From Closterium sp. Naga37s-1 (taxonomy: Eukaryota; Streptophyta; Zygnematophyceae; Desmidiales; Closteriaceae), in contig CANJKZ010000267.1 of assembly GCA_947471745.1 (NCBI GenBank), positions 1,009,001-1,073,000 on the forward strand: DNA of 64,000 nt, given 5' to 3'. The translations under genes were made by a program, and so were the position numbers. This document shows, piece by piece, positions 55,311 to 64,000 of this stretch (position 1 is the first letter of the stretch; the number at the start of each line of letters is the position of its first letter). The notes under the pieces are model-generated. The model worked only from the letters and a program-made list of their open reading frames with translations. It ran no database searches and was not told where the DNA came from.

Positions 55311-56324
55311 GGAGCCGACCCTCTGCGCAGCGCCACCCCGACCAGCTCCACCTCCTCCACCGCCTCCTCCTCCACCGCCGCCACCTCCGCTCCCACCGCC
55401 ACCGCCGCCGCCGCCTCCGCCTCCACTGCCGCCACCGACACCTCCACCCCCGCCACCACCCCCACCGCCACCCCCACCCCCTCCACCGCCTCCACCGCCG
55501 CCTCCACCGCCCCCGCTAGCTCCTCCAGTGCCCCTGCCCCCCTTGCCCTTGCCAGGGCGGCGTCTCCCGCTAGGGGTAGACGCCGCACCGACCGACTCAA
55601 GCCCAACGAGGTCGGCCGCAGCAGCAGAGGCAACAGAGGGCAAAAGGGGGGAGGGGGAACACCCCTCAAAGATGGGGGTGCGAGGGTCACCACGAGAGGC
55701 TCCTACAGCTACTATGCTCTTCTCTGCTGCTAGGAGGGACTTCTCGAGGAGGTCAACGGTGAGAGTGGTGGGGCAAACTGAGAGGAAGTGGTCCCTGACT
55801 ACGCGAAGGGAGTCAGGGAGCCGGGTGACTATGTAGTAGAGGGTGATGTACATGGGGGGGGGGTTCTTGGCGCAGAACTCAGCAGGAAGCGCAGCGCGGT
55901 AGCGAGTGTCACTAGTGCGGAGGTGCGTAATGAGGTCAGGGACTGTGGGAAAGGCAGCAAGGTCAGGGAAGAGGTACGGTAGCATGAGGCGGCTCAGTGC
56001 AGCAGTGGCAGGGGAGGAGTAGCGTGCAACTACAGCGTCGTACAAGGTCTGAGCACTCTTGTACTGGCTAAAGTGCGCACGCTCAGAGGTAGGCAGGTGG
56101 CGACGCACAGCAAGACGTGCAGCAGCATCGCGCGTGGCCCACTGTGAGCGAACAGTGGCGTCAGCATCAGCAGCGGGGGCAGGAGAGGCACCAGAAGTGA
56201 GGTCAAAGAGGGAGAGGCCGTCTGCCCTGTCGCACTGTAAGAAAAGCTGCAGGTCATCTATCCAGACGTCAAAGTCAATGGCCCGATCCTCAGCGTCAAA
56301 AGCGAGGACACTAGGGGTAGCCAT
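55269..56324 (-). CDS. Element G gag capsid domain and Gly-rich linker
   Basis: From MATPSVLAFDAEDR at 56324, closely matching A's first 230 residues (FDVWIDDLQLFLQCDRADG, LPYLFPDLAAFPTV). A glycine-rich linker of about 100 residues follows, then QRQQQQQQ and a stop at 55271-55269. In A the frame continues into PQQLREWY without interruption; here that continuation is in another frame. As it stands it would make a self-contained gag of 351 aa. Confidence 0.85.
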   Translation of the reverse strand: MATPSVLAFDAEDRAIDFDVWIDDLQLFLQCDRADGLSLFDLTSGASPAPAADADATVRSQWATRDAAARLAVRRHLPTSERAHFSQYKSAQTLYDAVVARYSSPATAALSRLMLPYLFPDLAAFPTVPDLITHLRTSDTRYRAALPAEFCAKNPPPMYITLYYIVTRLPDSLRVVRDHFLSVCPTTLTVDLLEKSLLAAEKSIVAVGASRGDPRTPIFEGCSPSPLLPSVASAAAADLVGLESVGAASTPSGRRRPGKGKGGRGTGGASGGGGGGGGGGGGGGGGGGGGGGGGGVGGGSGGGGGGGGGGGSGGGGGGGGGGGGGGAGRGGAAQRVGSGGGQRQQQQQQHS

Positions 56325-57300
56325 GACAGCAGTAGACTAGCAGTGCAAACAGTAGGGTGAGGGCAGTGCTGTGAAAGAGGCGCTGCTCTTACCAGACAGG
56401 GCGGCTCGGGCGGCTCGGCTGCGGGGCGGCTCGGCGGCTCGGCTGCTGGGCGGCTCGGCGGCTCGGCTGCTGGGCGGCTCGGCGGCTCGGCTGCTGGGCG
56501 GCTCGGCGGCTCGGCTGCTGGGCGGCTCGGCGGCTCGGCTTCTGGGCGGCTCGGCTGCTGGGCGGCTCGGCGGCTGGGCGGCTCGGCTGCTGGGCGGCTC
56601 GGCTGCTGGGCGGCTCGGCGGGGCCGCTGAGAGGGCGGCGTCCGGGGCCGCTGGGAGGAGGCGGCGGGGCCGCTGAGAGGAGGCAGCGGGGCCGCAAAGG
56701 TAGGTGGCGGGGCCGCAGGTAGGTGGCGGGGCCGTAGGTAGGTGGCGGGGCCGTAGGTAGGTGGCGGGGCCGCTGGTAGGTGGCGGGGCCGCAGGTAGGT
56801 GGCGGGGCAAGCAGGAAGGTGGCGGGGCCGCACAGGTAGGTGGCGGGGCCGCGGGTAGGTGGCGGGGCCGCAGGTAGGTGGCGGGGCCGCACAGGTAGGT
56901 GGCGGGGCCGCACAGGTAGGTGGCGGGGCCGCGGAGGGCGGCGACGGGCCGTAGGGGGCCGTGAGGGGCCGCGGGAGGGGCCGTAAGGGGCGTAAGGGGC
57001 CGCGCGAGGGGCCGTAAGGGACGGCGCGAGGGGCCGTAGGGGGCCGCTAAGGGACGGCGGGAGGGGCCGTAAGGGCGGCACGAGGGGCCGTAAGGGCGGC
57101 GCGACAGGCGCGAAGGGCCGTAGGGGCGGCGCGACGAGCCGTAAGGGCGGCGCTAGGAAGCCGTGAGAGGGCCGCTAAGGGCGACGCGACGGGGCCGTGA
57201 GGGGCCTAGCGAGGGTGCGACGGTAGGGAGAGCACACAGGGCGCGACTCGGGCCGGAGCGAAGCGCGCTCCGGGCAGGAAAAAAAAAATTTCGTGGTGGT
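56325..57300 (-). repeat. Element G GC-rich tandem leader
   Basis: About 1 kb: GGCGGCTCGGCTGCTG-type units (about 56400-56630 on +), then GTAGGTGGCGGGGCCGC-type units (about 56695-56930), then looser GGGCCGTAAGGG-type repeats. A run of A precedes the GGGCCC box. Confidence 0.8.
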
Positions 57301-57343
57301 GGGCCCTAGGAATCGTTCCCACTAGGGAACCTGCTCGATACCA
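57301..57343 (-). promoter_or_regulatory. Element G primer-binding site, hairpin and GGGCCC
   Basis: TGGTATCGAGCAG runs from 57343 down to 57331. GTTCCC (57330-57325) pairs with GGGAAC (57320-57315) around TAGT, and GGGCCC lies at 57301-57306. Stem and loop are identical to F although F's LTR is much diverged. Confidence 0.8.
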
Positions 57344-57467
57344 TGATAAGAAACGAGGAATGGATTGACTAAGGGAAAGTTGGGTACAAAAGCAAACCCT
57401 AGAAAACTGTACCCCATATGTGCTACCCCACTATAGCCTACAGTAGCTATGTCATATAACTCTGACA
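57344..57467 (-). repeat. Element G 5' LTR
   Basis: 124 bp and identical to 50026-50149 by eye. The core has AAACCCTAG between GGGTACA and TGTACCC. Confidence 0.95.
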
Positions 57468-57472
57468 GAACA

Positions 57473-57980
57473 TTCATACTATCACCCCCCTTCCCCCACC
57501 ACATCCTCTCCCATTTTTGGGATGGCTGGCTGCAGACAGAGCTCCCCTCGTCGACTGCTGCTCACATGCCCTACACAGGTCGACGGACTGCTCCGTCGAC
57601 CTCCCTGTCGAACTGCTCCTCCTGGTCGACGGCCCACCTGTCGACCATCCCAGTCAGCTGCAGCTGTCGAGCTCCCTGGTCGACGGCTCCAGCCCCGTGA
57701 CATGCCTGTGCAGGTCGACAGCCACCTCGTCGACCTGCCCAGCAGAAGAAGGCCGTCGAGCACCCCTGGTCGACGGCAACACCACAGTGATCCCTACAGC
57801 TCGACGGAGCCCGTCGAGCAGCTCCCTCACTGTGAACGGTCGGCTGCTTCTCCCGTACATCCGACCAAGTCGTCGGCGTTGCCCAAGCGAGGGCGGAGCC
57901 AACACTCCATTCCCGTTCACATCGCAAACCCAACTGTAAGTTACGAGTGTCATCCATAATCCTACTCGTTTTCTATCCAC
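57473..57980. other. GTCGAC-dense stretch, no recognised gene
   Basis: Between about 57545 and 57820 there are roughly 14 occurrences of GTCGA or TCGAC, most as GTCGAC. The palindromic motif keeps several frames open on both strands, but none shows a known domain. Confidence 0.45.
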
Positions 57981-57988
57981 CGCTCCAC

Positions 57989-58606
57989 TTACCCTCGGTG
58001 TGCCCTGAGTAATGGCTCAAAAATCACTTCCATGCACTCCTGGAATACTCGTGTCTTCTGCGTTGATGAAGCCCACTCTGGCGGGAATGGCAGCACTCCC
58101 GCCATGAGGTGTCCCGGCTCTTGCCAGCGTAGAGCTTCTGGAATGTTGTAGAGACTGATGAGTGCCGGCCACGCGTGCAGCCTGCCATTCATGGATGCGT
58201 GCGTGCTGTCACTGTACACGATCACCCCCAGCACAATGCAGTCTTTGTCTGGCATGCTGGCCTGTGCACGGGGTGAGTCTGGAATTAGGACGAGCATACA
58301 TTGGGCTTGGGCGCAAGCTAGTACAATGGCCAGCCCTCTCACCTGGGCTTCGTGGCACCACTTCCCATTGTCCGGCGTGCTGTAATGCCGTACGTTGTCG
58401 ATGTCCTCCTCATCCGTGCGCGGTTTGTTTACAAATCCCGAGATGTGCTGAAATGCCCGTAACAACTTCTTCACCAGCTGCCAAACACCGACACACCATG
58501 TGTTAAGAGCCACGGTCCCCACGGCGTGGGATGCCAGGTGACTGCCCAGGACGCTCTCACCCTTGCGGACGGCGAGTGTCTGGCGGACACCGTCGTAGAC
58601 TTCCAC
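57989..58606 (-). CDS. 205-aa fragment resembling a Plavaka/KDZ-type DNA transposase
   Basis: The frame contains VLGVIVYSDSTHASMNG, then LHAWPALISLYNIPEALRW and GHLMAGVLPFPPEW. The order of a short Asp-containing strand, a Trp-Pro segment, a N-I-P segment and a closing L-P strand resembles the core region of Plavaka-type transposases, but this is by eye. The upstream part (DEEDIDNVRHYSTPDNGKWC, GLAIVLACAQAQCML) is not recognised. There is no inverted repeat pair around it, so it would be an orphan fragment or a domesticated piece. It might also be an unrelated host exon. Confidence 0.35.
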   Translation of the reverse strand: MEVYDGVRQTLAVRKGESVLGSHLASHAVGTVALNTWCVGVWQLVKKLLRAFQHISGFVNKPRTDEEDIDNVRHYSTPDNGKWCHEAQVRGLAIVLACAQAQCMLVLIPDSPRAQASMPDKDCIVLGVIVYSDSTHASMNGRLHAWPALISLYNIPEALRWQEPGHLMAGVLPFPPEWASSTQKTRVFQECMEVIFEPLLRAHRG

Positions 58607-58659
58607 AACATGTGAGTTGTTATAACGATGGTACGACCGCTATGTTTCCCCTGTATTTT

Positions 58660-59112
58660 TTTCGTCACAATAGATGCGCTGACGCTTCTGTGTTTTGTGC
58701 TTCAGCCTCTTAAACATCCGCCATCCGAAGCTCGAGGGTGGAAAGTCATGGTTCGCTCTCGATACGAAGGCCTTTGTTTATGCGACATCACTGAACAAGG
58801 CGTGTCCGCTTGGGCATGCACGTGTATCTTCGCGCGTGATTACCCGTCTATTACGAGTAAGTACGACAAGGATCTTCCTGATGGAAATGTTCCAGAAGTG
58901 ACGAGCATACTAAAAATTCATGTATAACGCCTATAATTTCCTCGGAGTGCAATCTGTGGCAGGGAGCACAACTCCCTGGCTATCGCCATGAACCTACGCG
59001 TCATGGTCAGCGGAAAACTCTCCGAGACCGCCGAGGGCAACGCGGAGCTTGTGCATTACGATAGCGCGTCGTTGCACACCAAGAAACCGGTAGTGATGGA
59101 TGGCGTCAAGAA
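58660..59112 (+). other. Possible host exons, unrecognised
   Basis: A donor-like GTAAGT at 58857 ends a frame reading GGKSWFALDTKAFVYATSLN. An acceptor CTGTGGCAG at 58962 begins a frame reading EHNSLAIAMNLRVMVSG and LVHYDSASLHTKKPVVMDG, ending at GTGAGT (59113). The second segment has coding character, but the two do not join in phase as drawn and I recognise no family. The right side is cut by element H. Confidence 0.25.
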
Positions 59113-59177
59113 GTGAGTCTTTGCGTTCGTAGCCTCTAGTTGTTCCGGTACTCATATTGATATTTGTTACTCACAAC

Positions 59178-59488
59178 GAGGAGTATCGAGTAACTACATC
59201 GTCGTACAGGGCCTTAGCAGTTTTGTGCTCGCCAAAATGCGTGAGTTCGGCTAACGGCAGGTGGTTGCGAACGGCTAGGCGAGCTGCAGCGTCACGAGTC
59301 TGCCACTGGGAACGGGCACTAAGCTCAGCTGTGGCAGCAGGAGCGACTGAGGCACCAGACGTGTGGTCAAAGAGAGAGACATTATCCTTGCTATCGCTCA
59401 TTAGGAAGAGCTGCAGGTCATCGAGCCAGGTCTCAAACTGAATCGGGCGGCCCTCAGTATCGAACGACAGAACGCAGCATGTGGCCAT
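59178..59488 (-). pseudogene. Element H gag N-terminus
   Basis: From MATCCVLSFDTEGRP at 59488 (ATG 59488-59486): WLDDLQLFLMSDSKDNVSLF and RDAAARLAVRNHLPLAEL align with the first 105 residues of A's gag, at moderate divergence. The frame is cut by the truncation at about 59178. Confidence 0.8.
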
Positions 59489-60186
59489 AGCTGCTGGCTC
59501 GGGACTGGCAGGGCGGAGCGATTGCAGGCAAGCAGCAGTAGCAGCAGCAGTAGCAGTAGAAGCAGCAGTGCAGCAGGAGAAACCGATCTGCCAGGCAACT
59601 AGGCAGCGCGGCGAGGCTCAACAGGGCGGCGCGGCTCGGGCAGCGCGGCGCGGCTCGGGCGGTGCAGCGCGGCTCGGGCGCGGCGGGGCACTGCGGCGCT
59701 GGCAGCTGCAGCAGCGGAGCAGTGGCTGCAGCGCTGGCAGGGCGGGCAGAGCGCAGGGCAGCGCGGGCAGGCGGCGCGCGAGGCAGCAGGCGGCCTGCGG
59801 GGCAGCAGGGCGGGCGGCGCGCTGGGCGTAGCGGGCGGCCGCGGCTGTGGCAGGCGGCGCTCGGGGCTGCAGGCGGCCGGCAGGGCAGCAAAGCGAGCTG
59901 CGCGCAGGGCGTAGTGGGCGGCCGCGGCAGCAGGGCGGGCGGCGTACAGGGCTGCGGGGCAGAGCGACAGGCAGCGCGCGGCGCGTGGCAGGCAGCCGCG
60001 GCAGGGGCAGGCGGCGCGCGGGGCTACAGGCGGCGCGCGGGGCTGCAGGAGGGGCAGCGCGCTAAAGAAAACGCGCGCTGCAGCAGTGGCGCGCGGCCAG
60101 CAGGGGCAGCGCGCAGGTGGCGTGCGCTAGGCAGCGCGACGCGGGGTAGGGCATTGGGGTAACGCAGTAACCGCAGTCGGAATGGT

Positions 60187-60233
60187 GGGCCCGGAGAAAA
60201 AGCGGTCCTACGGACCTACTGCTCTTAATACCA
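60187..60233 (-). promoter_or_regulatory. Element H primer-binding site, hairpin and GGGCCC
   Basis: TGGTATTAAGAGCAG runs from 60233 down. GGTCC (60216-60212) pairs with GGACC (60208-60204) around a three-base loop, and GGGCCC is at 60187-60192. Confidence 0.75.
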
Positions 60234-60366
60234 TGTCAAGATTAGAAGCTAGGATGATTGCATTGAAAGGATTGTGGGTACAAGTACTAACCCTAACATT
60301 GGGTTGTACCCTATACAGGCTACCCCACTATAGCCTACACAGAACTAGCACATATATAGTTTGACA
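60234..60366 (-). repeat. Element H LTR
   Basis: 133 bp with the group core. There is no partner copy in the window; ends are set by TG...CA and the adjacent primer site. Confidence 0.85.
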
Positions 60367-60375
60367 CAACTCAGG

Positions 60376-62327
60376 TTACGGTAGGCACAGCTGCATGCCC
60401 ACCCACATCGACGACACGGTACAGTCATACCCTCCATTGAGTGATCGAAATAGGTTCACTTTCTTTTTGTATCGAGACGCAATCAGCTTGCCGCAGGTAT
60501 CCACTTTCCTCATGTAGTAGAACCGGCGGGTATCGCACTGCAATCCTCCGTAACCCGGCCGCTCGTCCACCATTACGCACACCTGGTGTGAGGGGTCAAA
60601 CCACAATTTGACACAGATCTCGAAAATCAGCTTCCCACCCCACGCACGCCATGTCTAAATGCGATTCTCAGGAATCCAACCATGAAGATACTGCTGCAAG
60701 GAGTCTGAAGTGCGACAACACCAGTGGACCCCGGGACAAATCCATAACACCCATGTTCATTGCCAGGTGCAAGCTGGGCCTAGCAAGGCCTGCACGAGTC
60801 CCTGCAAAATAAAATAAAGTGGATGTAAGGCTTCCGTAAACAGAGGTGAACAGCATGTATGGAGTAGGGACAGACCGCGGAGAACAGGCAGTCCAGCCAA
60901 CAGCCCCGGCCAGCATATGCTCGTCACAACGAGCAGGGCTGAGTTGACAAACCTTTGAAAGCCGAATCATGTGATTGGCACGTGAGGTTTAGACTCACTC
61001 CAACAGATTTGTGACTCACTCCAACAGATTTGTGACTCACTCCAACAGATTTGTGACTCACTCCAGCAGATTTGTGACTCACTCCAGCAGATTTGTGACT
61101 CACTCCAACAGATTTGTGACTCACTCCAGCAGATTTGTGACTCACTCCAACAAATTCGTGACTCAGCTTAATAGATTTGTGACTCACTCCAACAGATTTG
61201 TGACTCACCTTAACAGATTTGTGACTCACTCCAACAGATTTGTGACTCACTCCAACAGATTTGTGACTCACTCCAACAGATTTGTGACTCACTCCCAACA
61301 GATTTGTGACTCACTCCCAACAGATTTGTGACCCACTCCAACAGATTTGTGGCCCACTCACCTTGTCGAGAACAGAGTCGTCCCACCCAGCTGCACCGGG
61401 CAGCAGTTGGTCGCAGTAGAGGGCAGGGTTGACGCGGAAAAGCTTAGAGTAACCCAAGAGGCCCCACCCGAGGTCTAATCTGGATAGCTCTTGGCACGTG
61501 TGCGCTTGTGGATTGAGAATATGATGAGTCATGCAGGCCGCCACCGGGAACGAGCGGGTGCGGGTGTTGTTCAGTACACATATGCGCTGCACGGAGGAGA
61601 GGGAAGGTGGGGGGGGGAAGGGGGGAGAGAGAGACGAGGAGGGGGAGGGAGAGTTTGGTGTTGAGGCGCCTTAAGACATGCTTGAGTCACAGAGGTGGCA
61701 CTGGGAAGGTGGGGCTCGTGCCCAAGTTGGCTTTTCAGAATCAGTTGTCATACCATGAATATCTAAGGGTTCTTGGAATAAGCTAACAAGCTGTTGAGGC
61801 GATTCAAGAAACAAACATTTACGCTGACACTTTCTCAGAACTGCCTAACAAGCTGGTGAGGTGATTTAATGAAACCAAACAGCTTATCATTTCGCCTTTA
61901 TCTCTCGGCTATTGTATTACCTACACGCGCAGTAGGGAAAGAAAATACTGGACACTGTGGCATGGTAGAATTGCCATGGTAACGCTTGCCAACATGAGTG
62001 GGAAAAGGAGCTCAGAACTGCACAAAAGAAGGTATCAGGCATCTGGACCGGGAAGGAATAGGGATGGATCTGGGAAGGGGCTAACCTTTCCAGGAACGAG
62101 AGGTTGTGAGCAGTCAATGTTACGGTTTAGATCTGTTATGTTGGTGTTAAGGATGCTGTTGACTGAAGCACACGTGTCACCCTGGGGTGGGTGGGTGGGG
62201 TGGAGGATGGGTTCTTGTGAGAGTGAGATGGAGAATGGGGGAGATACAAAGTCAATAACACGTTGGGCACGATTCCGGTCTGACGCGTTGGGAATACAGA
62301 GTGTGTTTGGTTGGCGTGTACGTGTCG
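60376..62327 (-). CDS. LysM-domain protein gene (partial, tentative exons)
   Basis: Four segments read as LysM modules, which bind N-acetylglucosamine polymers such as chitin. They are 62327-62248 (ends LCIPNASDRN; tentative), 62181-62086 (GDTCASVNSILNTNITDLN to PLVPGK; donor GTTAGC), 61586-61362 (RICVLNN, HTCQELSR, LFRVNPALYCDQLLPGA; donor GTGAGT) and 60654-60376 (VDTCGKLIASRYKKKVNLF, YDCTV, GMQLCLP, then TAA 60378-60376). The G-D-T-C, N-P-x-x-x-C and L-C-(I/L)-P pattern is typical of Cys-containing LysM modules. The second and third segments join in phase 0 to give PGK/RICV, the usual module end. One or more exons between 60660 and 60990 (for example VCQLSPARCDEHML) are unresolved, and the 5' exons with any signal peptide are not identified. 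Confidence 0.55.
60990..61360 (-). repeat. 21-bp minisatellite beginning at a LysM-gene donor site
   Basis: About 17 units of 21 bp. In gene orientation each contains GTGAGTCACAAATCTGTTG. The first unit is the actual intron start (GTGAGT, 61361-61356), so most units carry a consensus-like donor sequence. Variants include GGGCCAC, GGGTCAC, TAAGGTGAG and an AAATTC form. Confidence 0.88.
61590..62085 (-). other. Intron within the LysM gene
   Basis: Lies between the exons ending at 62086 and starting at 61586. A pyrimidine-rich stretch (sense strand) precedes the CTCCGTGCAG acceptor. No gene is recognised inside it. Confidence 0.45.
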
Positions 62328-64000
62328 CTGCAATTCAACGCATGGGTGTGTGGCGGGCAGGGGGGAGTAGAAGACATGCAGGAACCCCATGTATCGTCAG
62401 TTCATCTTTTTGAGCTCTCAAATTTCGTCAGTCTGCTCATCAATACAGATGAGTCACTCTAGGGTGTGTGAGAGAGGCTGGAAAGGGGAGGGGCGCATGT
62501 GTCAGGTCAGAGTGCAAGAGAAAGAAGAAAGGCAGCCGGTCAACAGGCATTAGTCAGTCCTTTGATCAACAACTGACCAGGTTTCACCCTCACCAGACAC
62601 AACCATGGCCTCACCTGGTGGGTGGTGCACATGCCTCACCTGGTTTTGAGGCGCCTCAAAACTAGACTTCTCTCACGCGGATTATATGTAGATAGGATTT
62701 TTTTTGCTTGGAAATTGGGATGTAGCTTATCAAGGCTACTGGTGCGCGCGCGACTCTCGAGTTTGCGAAGTGGCGAAGATGCAGGCCCTGTTACTCACGA
62801 AGACACTGCCGAGGAATGAAGACGTGGCTCCTTGGACTTTCCAGGGCAGCCTGGATTGGTCCCCATCTTTTTGGGTTGACCAGGGTGAAGATAGCGTAGA
62901 AATTTGTACATTCGGTGGTTAGCCTTTCTTGCTTTGCTTTAGAAGGCTAGTCCTCGCTCTCATTCTTTCATTCGGCACTGAGGAAGGCTTGCTAGGGGCT
63001 TCCCTACAGCCGAAACATGTTTGTCCGTGTTTTAGCCACTGTTTAGTGAAGAGCTTCGTTTTCACATAACCCTACGTGATCTGCTAGGATTTTACTACAA
63101 CTGTTTTCTCCTTTGCTAAACCTTCTCCCTTAAACTGCTGCTCACTGGAATGTCTCTTAATCTGCCTCACCTGGTTGGTGGTGCACATGCCTCACCTGGT
63201 TGGTGCTGTTCATGCTTGTGAAAAGGGCACCCATTCGTGCCTCACCTGGTTGGTGGTATACATGCTAGTGCAGGTCTTGTTAGCAGATGCCGACACGTTG
63301 ACTATCAACCCACGAGGTATGGGCTTGTCACATGCCATGCCCTGCCGATCAGAAGAGCCACAAAAGAGAATAACTCACCATGAAGCCAATTGACAGATTT
63401 CATGGGAAAGCCGGAACATACCATCATCAGTAATAGAGTGATTGGGCACGCATACGAGGGTGAAGCACATAAGCGTGAGGACCCCTGGGACCTCACGTAC
63501 GTGTATCGGTCGGAACATAGCATCATTAATAAAGCAAACGGGCACTCATATGAGACTGAAGATCACAGGTCTCGTTTCACGATCCAAAACATGACGAGTC
63601 CCTGGATTCTATATAGTGCTTTTATGAGGATGTGGAGAAATAAAATATTATCACAAAAAAAATAGAGAGAAAAACAGAACATGGTGTAAGCAAGGCGACG
63701 ATATGAGTGCCTGAAGCTACAACAATTGGACATGGTATCAATGTCGATTCAAGCATAATCATGCAGTAAAACCCTTAAAAAAAGGAGCAGTTTCCAAACA
63801 GCACGATTCGTCCGTGAAACCTACTGGTGTGACGTGAAGTGAAGTACAAGATTTTCCAGAACATACATAAGAAATTATTTCTCCTAGAAAACAACCTTAA
63901 AAATGTCTCCTGTTCTAGTTTCTCGACTTGTAGACGTTCTGCTTCTACTCTCTGCTCTTTAACTCCTATGGTTCTCAAATGATTCTTACCAGTGCAAAAG
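62328..64000. other. Right-end region: CTCACCTGGT repeats, no recognised gene
   Basis: GCCTCACCTGGT with GGTGGTGCACATG recurs near 62610-62645 and three times at 63160-63270, so a segment of roughly 50-70 bp has been duplicated. A compact CTGAGGA...GAAAC structure lies at 62978-63016. Upstream LysM exons may also lie here, but I cannot support any. Confidence 0.4.

Larger units (their letters stand above)
50026..57467 (-). mobile_element. Element G: very recent short-LTR Copia element, close relative of A
   Basis: Two 124-bp LTRs (50026-50149 and 57344-57467) look identical, and GAACA flanks the element at 50021-50025 and 57468-57472. Its length of 7442 bp and its layout are those of A, including the capsid domain, Gly-rich linker and pentapeptide spacer. 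The only defect I see is a frame change between gag and protease at the (CTG)n run near 55275-55297. Identical LTRs imply it is the youngest insertion in the window. Confidence 0.95.
59178..60366 (-). mobile_element. Element H: truncated short-LTR Copia element (5' LTR, leader and gag start)
   Basis: In element orientation: 5' LTR 60366-60234 (133 bp, TGTCAAACTATA to TCTTGACA), primer site, hairpin, GC-rich leader (about 60180-59500), and the first about 105 gag codons. Homology to A and G stops near 59178; the 3' remainder and second LTR are absent. The LTR core (GGGTACAA, AACCCTAAC, TTGTACCC, CCACTATAGCC) places it in the A/E/F/G group. The outer end lies 9 bp from the stop codon of the LysM gene. 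Confidence 0.88.

Noticed and set aside
60924..61331. Frames encoding V-S-H-K-S or T-H-S-N-R-F repeats
   Set aside because: They read through the 21-bp minisatellite in the LysM-gene intron on either strand.
60990..61360. Possible CRISPR array
   Set aside because: Contiguous 21-bp units without unique spacers, in a eukaryotic intron.
1..64000. tRNA or rRNA genes
   Set aside because: I found no cloverleaf with conserved A and B boxes; the TGGTATCAGAGC-like sequences are primer-binding sites next to LTRs.

Overview
The window comes from the nuclear genome of a green-lineage eukaryote. Three intron-bearing host genes are visible: mitochondrial ribosomal protein mL53, prefoldin subunit 4 (PFD4), and a LysM-domain gene that is only tentatively modelled. 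mL53 and PFD4 read like plant or streptophyte-algal orthologues. A streptophyte alga with a GC-rich, repeat-laden genome fits best, but I cannot fix the species. There are no prokaryotic features.

Most of the 64 kb is LTR retrotransposons, several with exact 5-bp target-site duplications (TSDs). I label them A-I. B (Copia, + strand, 1-10908) is cut in its integrase by A (1027-8477, - strand), which is apparently intact and has 132-bp LTRs. A four-element nest fills 17111-41599. C (Copia, - strand, 454-bp LTRs) contains D (Gypsy, - strand). D was hit by E (21720-28972, - strand) and by F (32136-38707, + strand). A deletion then fused the end of F directly to C. I (41640-43009) is a 1.4-kb non-coding TRIM-like element. 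G (50026-57467, - strand) has identical LTRs. H (59178-60366) is a truncated relative. A, E, F, G and H form one Copia group with very short LTRs (121-133 bp), long GC-rich leaders, and a hairpin beside the primer-binding site whose pairing is kept while its sequence changes.

Host features occupy the gaps. mL53 lies at 13136-15628 (+), PFD4 at 43936-47678 (-), and the LysM gene at about 60376-62327 (-). A possible DNA-transposase fragment is at 57989-58606 (-). Two Harbinger/Tourist-type MITEs with TAA duplications sit at 43391-43550 and 48538-48686, and an inverted-repeat element at 12256-12630.

The most unusual signal is in the host genes. The edges of exons, splice sites included, are tandemly copied outward into the flanking introns: at least eight extra copies of the start of PFD4 exon 3, five of the start and three of the end of PFD4 exon 2, and a smaller version in mL53. 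In the LysM gene a donor-site-bearing 21-bp unit is amplified about 17 times inside an intron.
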